Made by a program: the position numbers and the translations under genes
DNA from: CALKCV01 sp964619285
GTDB taxonomy: Bacteria > Cyanobacteriota > Cyanobacteriia > Cyanobacteriales > Microcoleaceae
NCBI GenBank assembly: GCA_964619285.1
Contig: CAZUCT010000351.1
Location: 1-6,196, forward strand
Length of the DNA: 6,196 nucleotides
Direction of reading: 5' to 3'
Notes under the pieces: model-generated
The model's database searches: none
Seen by the model: only the letters and a program-made list of their open reading frames with translations
What the model was told of the DNA's origin: nothing
Shown: piece by piece, positions 4,907 through 6,196 of the stretch
Layout of the letters: every line of letters starts with the position of its first letter
Position numbering within the stretch: the first letter of the stretch is position 1

Positions 4907-4947
4907 CTTACTACTAACTTTATACGACTAAAGTCGTTACTACGAAC
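4907..4947. repeat. ACGACT hairpin repeat, second copy, preceded by a degenerate tail
   Basis: CTTACTACTAACTTTAT (4907-4923) looks like a decayed TTACTACGAACTTTAT. It is followed by the stem ACGACT-AA-AGTCGT (4924-4937) and an intact tail TTACTACGAAC (4937-4947). The order tail, hairpin, tail is the same as at the window's left end, where the stem is TCGCG/CGCGA. Confidence 0.8.
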
Positions 4948-4981
4948 GGGCGAAACGCCTGTTCTACAACACTGATAACAC
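4944..4981. repeat. GAACGGGC hairpin copy overlapping the LpxB-related gene's 3' end
   Basis: Stem GAACGGGC/GCCTGTTC (one G-T wobble) around loop GAAAC (4944-4964), then TACAACACTGATAACAC, matching the flank of the 3489 copy (4957-4981 against 3502-3526, 23 of 25). Its first GAAC is shared with the tail of the preceding repeat. The minus-strand stop codon TAG (4966-4964) of the LpxB-related gene and its last five codons lie in this repeat. Confidence 0.8.
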
Positions 4982-6193
4982 CAAACGAGCTAACTTTTCG
5001 GAGGCCCCCGGTTCCCCGCGAAGTGCCAAAAGGCGATCGCGCATTGCCTCTAACTTCTGGGGATGAGTCAACAAGTCGATAACCAACTGGGCGATCGCCC
5101 CCGGTTCCAACTCTCCCACCAACTCGGGTACAACCTCCTCCCCGGCCCAGATGTTCGGCCAAGCGAACAACCGCCCCTGCCGCAACATCAACCAATTGAT
5201 CGCCCTGGCAAAACCCGAACCCGCCAACGGCAAATTTGCCAACAACCCCGGCAAACCATCCCACGCCCGCATGGCATCCAGTTGTTGAGTCGGCAGCAAC
5301 ACCACCATCGGCACCGCCAAAGAACCGAGTTCGGCAGTGTTGGCCCCCACGGTGGTAAGACACAAACGACATCGCGACAACAAGTTATAAGCGGGAGTTT
5401 GCCTCCAGAGTTCCACTTTCACGCCGCCATCGGTTAACAAAAAGTATTCGTCCTCCACCAGTCGCCCGCCAACGCCGCCGAGTTTGGCAACCAGAGGATT
5501 TTCGGCAGCATTGGCAAACCTCGCCAGGGTTGCTAACTCCAAAGTGGGGGCGACGGGGATAGCGAAGCGAGTTTGGGGGCGAGTGGCATGGATGCGTTGG
5601 GCGATCGCTAAAGTCAAGGGCACTCCTTGGGCGAGTTTGGCCGGTTTGGAACCTGGCAGCATTCCGATTATTTCTTGGTCGTGGGGAATGGGGAATGGGG
5701 AATGGGGAATGGGAGAATTTTGTGCTAAGTCTGCCATTAAGTCGCCGACGACTGAGAACTTGCGGACGTATTGGGGAGGGACTTTGGCGATCGCTTCCGG
5801 TTTCATTACGCCGAACTTATCGATCCAGCGCCACCAGCGGGCATCCCATTCGGCATAGATGACGCTGGGATAACCCAAGCGGCGGGCGATCGCCACGGTA
5901 AAAAATTGGTCGCCCCCTAAAAATAAGACTGCGCCTTGTTGGTGCCATTGCCAATTTTCCGGGAGTTTGCCCCAGAGTAAAAAAGACCAGAATTGTTCTG
6001 GTGGGAGAACGCGATCGACTTCGGGATAGGAAAGGGCGATCGCTGTTTCTTTACCCGTGGCGTGGGGGCAGGGGGAGAGAATTACCGATATGCGCGTTTT
6101 TGTTTCTGACTGTTGTTCTCGTAACTGTCTTACAACCGGTCGTACCCAAGTAATTATTTCTCCCGGTCCGTTAGAGAGAATGACAATATCCAT
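4964..6193 (-). CDS. Lipid-A-disaccharide-synthase-related GT-B protein
   Basis: This 409-residue protein resembles LpxB (GT19, GT-B fold) but belongs to the divergent, mostly cyanobacterial 'lipid-A-disaccharide-synthase-related' group. N-terminal half: ILSNGPGEIITWVRPVVRQL (5-24) replaces the usual LpxB opening, and LFLGGDQFFTVAIARRLGYPSVIY lies mid-domain. C-terminal half: IGMLPGSKPAKL with LPGSK at 179-183 (the LpxB LPGSR position), TVGANTAELG (281-290) followed by a hydrophobic strand, and PNIWAGEEVVPEL (346-358), the counterparts of LpxB's donor-binding segments. The true substrate is unknown; a nucleotide-sugar-dependent envelope glycosylation is the natural guess. Residues 161-171 are a translated heptamer repeat between the halves. 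The start at 6193 gives an intact beta-strand at residues 2-6; only three bases precede it in the window. The stop codon lies in a dispersed hairpin repeat. Five complete HIP1 octamers lie within 5033-5794, and more follow. Confidence 0.88.
   Translation of the reverse strand: MDIVILSNGPGEIITWVRPVVRQLREQQSETKTRISVILSPCPHATGKETAIALSYPEVDRVLPPEQFWSFLLWGKLPENWQWHQQGAVLFLGGDQFFTVAIARRLGYPSVIYAEWDARWWRWIDKFGVMKPEAIAKVPPQYVRKFSVVGDLMADLAQNSPIPHSPFPIPHDQEIIGMLPGSKPAKLAQGVPLTLAIAQRIHATRPQTRFAIPVAPTLELATLARFANAAENPLVAKLGGVGGRLVEDEYFLLTDGGVKVELWRQTPAYNLLSRCRLCLTTVGANTAELGSLAVPMVVLLPTQQLDAMRAWDGLPGLLANLPLAGSGFARAINWLMLRQGRLFAWPNIWAGEEVVPELVGELEPGAIAQLVIDLLTHPQKLEAMRDRLLALRGEPGASEKLARLVLSVL
5683..5713. 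repeat. In-frame heptamer array (GGGGAAT, 4.4 copies) in the LpxB-related gene
   Basis: Four perfect GGGGAAT units (5683-5710) and a partial GGG. On the coding strand they read as SPIPHSPFPIPH (residues 160-171), a Pro-rich linker just before the IGMLPGSK motif. STRR-type heptamers are normally intergenic. Here the array is tolerated in the linker between the two GT-B halves without breaking the frame. Confidence 0.95.
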
Positions 6194-6196
6194 AGT

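Noticed and set aside
4733..4975. 80-codon plus-strand open frame
   Set aside because: It runs through four intergenic hairpin repeats, giving typical repeat-derived peptides (SPETGFFAKTRF, TGETPVLQH).
4920..5858. Open frames of 150 codons (minus), 124 codons (plus) and 124 codons (plus)
   Set aside because: They lie on top of the well-supported LpxB-related gene in other frames and have low-complexity or Gly/Arg/Gln-rich products.
4964..6193. Calling the gene lpxB
   Set aside because: The N-terminal motif (NGPGE) and the LPGSK segment differ from canonical LpxB, and it fits the separate LpxB-related cyanobacterial group.

Overview
The window looks like a chromosomal stretch of a filamentous cyanobacterium. 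The octamer GCGATCGC (HIP1, a cyanobacterial hallmark) occurs at least 14 times in 6.2 kb (first bases 499, 1178, 1304, 1597, 2009, 2252, 3153, 3727, 5033, 5091, 5601, 5787, 5886, 6036). Heptamer tandem repeats of the STRR type are present, and the intergenic DNA is crowded with short hairpin repeats of the kind abundant in Oscillatoria/Microcoleus-like genomes. The genus-level placement is from memory, not from a search.

Layout. Positions 1-55 are two copies of a 28-bp hairpin repeat. Two overlapping plus-strand genes follow: a small OB-fold lipoprotein (69-473) and a Nudix hydrolase (457-930). A heptamer array (947-987) lies between these and a convergent minus-strand gene (1070-2815) for a TpsB/Omp85-type outer-membrane transporter with no TpsA partner in view. 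Beyond its start are a possible 43-codon ORF (2814-2945), a 95-bp element with imperfect terminal inverted repeats around a hairpin (2938-3032), and a two-TM hypothetical gene broken by a frameshift (3048-3468). The 3469-3928 interval has no intact gene, but holds the tail of a Calx-beta domain (3572-3700) as a gene relic, plus four hairpin repeats.

The minus-strand pair 4743-3929 encodes a TPR-like/DUF5678-like protein translationally coupled (TAATG) to a single-domain retropepsin-like aspartic protease. The pair is bracketed by direct copies of the same palindromic repeats. The window ends with a complete minus-strand gene (6193-4964) for a lipid-A-disaccharide-synthase-related GT-B protein that carries a heptamer array translated in frame.

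Functional links. The TpsB protein, the lipoprotein and the LpxB-related protein all relate to the envelope, but nothing shows that they form one pathway. The two supportable operon-like units are lipoprotein-Nudix and DUF5678-protease. The most distinctive content is the repeat landscape: at least four hairpin families, several with compensatory stem changes. Some touch gene ends and supply stop codons, and they surround degraded genes.
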